Shown here one piece after another: positions 4,263 through 6,712 of a DNA stretch of 6,712 bases. Numbering within the stretch: the first letter of the stretch is position 1; every line of letters begins with the position of its first letter. The DNA is from Clostridiales bacterium (lineage in GTDB: Bacteria > Bacillota > Clostridia > Christensenellales > DUVY01), in contig JAITNT010000162.1 of the NCBI GenBank assembly GCA_031290295.1, positions 1 through 6,712 on the forward strand, written 5' to 3'. The position numbers and the translations under genes are program-made. The notes under the pieces are model-generated. The model was not told the origin of the DNA and searched no databases. It worked only from the letters and a program-made list of their open reading frames with translations.

Positions 4263-6712
4263 CTAATCTACCTTTATGCCGTTTTCAAATATGAATACGA
4301 CCTTGTCGTTTTCCACGTCGCACACAAGCTCCGCGTCCGCAAAGTCCTCGCTCTCCAACAGCTTCTCCGCGAGCACGTCCTCGATGTTATGCTCTATCGC
4401 GCGGCGCAAAGGCCGCGCGCCGTAGTCCGGGTCGTACCCTACGGCGACCATTTTCTTAACGACGCTGTCGGTAAAGCGTATTTTTATATTCTTGTCGGCA
4501 AGCTTGTTGACGACCCCGCCGAGCATCTTTCTAGCGATAACCGCAATCTGCTCCTTGGTAAGCGGATTAAAGATACTGATAACGTCGATACGGTTAAGGA
4601 ATTCCGGCTTGAAACGCTTGCGGAGCGCGCTCATCATAATTTCGTTATTTTTATCGCCGTCGCGCACGCTGCTGTCCGTATCGGAGAACCCTAGCGCCTT
4701 AGGCGCTTCCTTCAACTGCGCTATTCCGACGTTAGAGGTCATAATTATTATGGTGTTCTTAAAGCTTACGGTGCGCCCCTGCGAATCCGTCAGCCTGCCG
4801 TCGTCAAGCATTTGCAGAAGAATATTATACACGTCGGGGTGCGCCTTCTCTATCTCGTCAAACAGCACCACCGAGTACGGCTTCCGCCTTACAAGCTCCG
4901 TAAGATGCCCGCCGCCCTCGAAGCCTACATACCCCGGAGGCGCGCCGATAAGCTTGCTTATGCTGTGCGGCTCCATGTACTCGGACATGTCGCAGCGTAT
5001 AATCTGATTTTCGGATTCAAACATACACTCCGCCAGCGCCTTGCACAATTCGGTCTTGCCTACGCCCGTAGGACCCAGAAACATAAACGTGCCTATAGGT
5101 CTGTCGGGATTCTTCAGCCCCGCTCTTGCGCGTCTGATGGCTTTAGACACGCTGTTGACGGCCTCGTCCTGCCCGATAACGCGCTTGTGCAGTATCGCCT
5201 CGAGGTTAGTCAGTCTTTGCTTTTCGGTCTCGTTTATTTTGGAAACGGGTATCTTCGTCCACGACGATATGACGTTGGCGATGTCCTCCGCGGTAATTTT
5301 ATCCGTCGCCTTGCTCATCTCGCCCGACCATTTGGTTTTAAGCTCGCTTATCTCCTTTTCCGCCTCGTCTCTTGCGTGCTGCAAGTCCGCCGCCTTAGCA
5401 AAATCCTTATTGCGCACCGCCTCGTCAAGCTCGATATTAAGCTTCTCGATTTTGTCCGACAGCTTCTTCAGATTTTCGGGCGCGGTATTGGTATGCACCT
5501 TAACGCGCGAGCTTGCCTCGTCAATCAAATCGATCGCCTTGTCGGGCAGGAAGCGATCCATGATATAACGCTCGGACAGCTTGACGGCGGCGTCGATAGC
5601 CTCGTCGGTTATTTTGACCTTATGAAAAGCCTCGTAATTATCGCGCAGCCCCCGCAAAATTTCCACCGTATCGTCGATAGTCGGCGGGTCTACCGTCACG
5701 GGCTGAAATCTGCGCTCTAACGCCTTGTCGCTTTCGATAAACTTACGGTATTCCTCCGTAGTCGTCGCGCCTACCGTTTGAAGCTCGCCTCGGGCAAGAT
5801 AGGGCTTGAGCATGTCGGACGGCTTAACCTCGCCCTTATCCGAACCCGCGTTAGCCAGAGTGTGCAGCTCGTCGATAAAAACGATAATATTTCCCTGCTT
5901 GATTATGGTGTTGATAGCGTCCTTTAGCTTCTCCTCGAGCGCGCCGCGGTATTTAGTCCCCGCAAGCAGCCCGCCGATATCGAGAGAATATACGATTTTA
6001 TCCTTGAGAAGCTCGGGAACGTTTCCTTGCGTTATCGCGAGCGCAAGCCCCTCCACGACGGCGGTTTTGCCCACGCCCGGCTCGCCGATAAGGACGGGAT
6101 TATTCTTCGTCTTGCGGCAAAGTATCTGAATAATGCGTTCGATTTCGCTTTTGCGCCCGATAACGGGGTCAAGCTTGTTGTTTTTGGCGCGAGCCGTGAG
6201 GTCGATGCCTATCTCCGCAAGGCTCTCCGGCAGCGTAGAAACGGGCTTCGCCCCCTTAGCGCCGTTCGCGGGCTTTTCGTCGGACGAAACGTCGCTGCCC
6301 AGTACGCCGTCAAGACTCGTTATAATTTTGGCGACATCGATTTTGGCGTAATTCGTAAGGATAGTCATCGCAAAGCAGTCGGGAATTTTGCATATAGCGT
6401 ACAAAATATGCTCGGCGCAAATAGCCGAATGCCCGAACGCCTGCGCCGTTCTGTACGCGCTGGTAATCACGCCCTTAGAGCGCGGCGACAAATTAATTGT
6501 ATTAGAATACATGCCTCCGTAGGACGGGGCGGGCGCGTCGCCCAAAACCTCCTTCAAATCCTTTTCGTTCAGACCCGCGCCGCGCAGTATTTGCGACGCG
6601 GGGCAATTTTTTACGGCGAGAACGCCGTACAGCAAATGCTCCGTACCTATTTCGTTGCCGCGCAGGCTCATAACAAGCTCCGCGGCGGCGTTAAGCACCT
6701 TATTTCCGCTTT
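4263..6712 (-). CDS. clpC: ATP-dependent Clp protease ATP-binding subunit ClpC (5' end cut by the right edge)
   Basis: ClpC is a cytoplasmic Hsp100 AAA+ unfoldase that feeds proteins to ClpP, usually with adaptors such as MecA or McsB. About 815 codons are visible, and by comparison with the family only some eight N-terminal residues are missing; the GTG ending at 6698 is an internal valine, not the start. Numbered from that valine: two N-domain repeats (1-~135), D1 with Walker A GEPGVGKT (205-212), pore loop KYRG (249-252), Walker B IIVFIDE (271-277) and ERRF (328-331); a short middle coiled coil (about 406-457) containing EAVRNKDFAKAADL, as in ClpC and unlike the much longer ClpB insertion; D2 with Walker A GPTGVGKT (542-549), pore loop GYVG (589-592), Walker B VVLFDE (610-615), the ClpP-docking ALGF (668-671), arginine finger in FLNRID (R703) and sensor 2 GARPLRR (760-766). 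All key residues are intact. A ctsR-mcsA-mcsB neighbourhood, if present, would be to the right. Confidence 0.97.
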   Translation of the reverse strand, partial: SGNKVLNAAAELVMSLRGNEIGTEHLLYGVLAVKNCPASQILRGAGLNEKDLKEVLGDAPAPSYGGMYSNTINLSPRSKGVITSAYRTAQAFGHSAICAEHILYAICKIPDCFAMTILTNYAKIDVAKIITSLDGVLGSDVSSDEKPANGAKGAKPVSTLPESLAEIGIDLTARAKNNKLDPVIGRKSEIERIIQILCRKTKNNPVLIGEPGVGKTAVVEGLALAITQGNVPELLKDKIVYSLDIGGLLAGTKYRGALEEKLKDAINTIIKQGNIIVFIDELHTLANAGSDKGEVKPSDMLKPYLARGELQTVGATTTEEYRKFIESDKALERRFQPVTVDPPTIDDTVEILRGLRDNYEAFHKVKITDEAIDAAVKLSERYIMDRFLPDKAIDLIDEASSRVKVHTNTAPENLKKLSDKIEKLNIELDEAVRNKDFAKAADLQHARDEAEKEISELKTKWSGEMSKATDKITAEDIANVISSWTKIPVSKINETEKQRLTNLEAILHKRVIGQDEAVNSVSKAIRRARAGLKNPDRPIGTFMFLGPTGVGKTELCKALAECMFESENQIIRCDMSEYMEPHSISKLIGAPPGYVGFEGGGHLTELVRRKPYSVVLFDEIEKAHPDVYNILLQMLDDGRLTDSQGRTVSFKNTIIIMTSNVGIAQLKEAPKALGFSDTDSSVRDGDKNNEIMMSALRKRFKPEFLNRIDVISIFNPLTKEQIAVIARKMLGGVVNKLADKNIKIRFTDSVVKKMVAVGYDPDYGARPLRRAIEHNIEDVLAEKLLESEDFADAELVCDVENDKVVFIFENGIKVD

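Noticed and set aside
4389..4694. Several further plus-strand frames over clpC and paaK (for example 4492-5007, 5041-5568, 548-946)
   Set aside because: All are antisense shadows of conserved genes with no supporting start signals.
4812..5720. Plus-strand open frame of 302 codons
   Set aside because: It lies wholly antisense to the well-conserved clpC, has no recognisable domain, and its composition (many Arg, Leu, His) is what the complement of this coding sequence produces.

Overview
The window reads as chromosomal DNA of an anaerobic, amino-acid-fermenting Firmicute, most likely of class Clostridia. The support is a ClpC-type (not ClpB-type) unfoldase, a long-form HPF, strong AGGAGG-type ribosome binding sites, and a ferredoxin-dependent indolepyruvate oxidoreductase beside a phenylacetate-CoA ligase. 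This assignment is inferred from gene content and signals; no rRNA or marker search was possible. Every gene I can support is on the minus strand, so the order of transcription runs from high to low coordinates.

Right part (6712 to 3454): an almost complete clpC enters from the right edge, lacking only its first few codons. It is followed by a strong stem-loop, a perfect AT-rich palindrome, and a sigma-70-type promoter with an extended -10 that drives hpf, the long hibernation promoting factor. A hairpin-forming spacer separates hpf from a small lipoprotein of unknown function that may share its transcript. ClpC (protein quality control) and HPF (ribosome hibernation) are both stress or stationary-phase proteins, but separate transcription signals suggest they are neighbours rather than one operon.

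Middle (2988 to 2579): about 410 bp with no convincing gene. It holds a 124-bp inverted pair of the widespread 'HCEER'-type intergenic repeat, a small inverted repeat, and a GC-rich nested palindrome, and then a promoter whose perfect TATAAT box lies seven bases before a start codon.

Left part (2557 to 1): a tight operon of a TIM-barrel sugar phosphate isomerase/epimerase-like protein, paaK (aryl-CoA ligase) and iorA (indolepyruvate:ferredoxin oxidoreductase alpha subunit, running off the left edge; iorB is expected beyond). IorAB turns arylpyruvates from aromatic amino acids into aryl-acetyl-CoA and reduced ferredoxin. PaaK interconverts arylacetates and their CoA thioesters, so together they fit fermentation of Trp, Phe and Tyr with ATP conservation, or the reverse biosynthetic direction. 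The isomerase-like leading gene is the unexplained member.

I see no CRISPR array, tRNA, rRNA, transposase or phage gene, and no clear new defence or biosynthetic system. The items most worth a second look are the apparently leaderless promoter-start arrangement, the extra TIM-barrel gene in the ior/paaK operon, and the palindromic elements in the two long intergenic regions.
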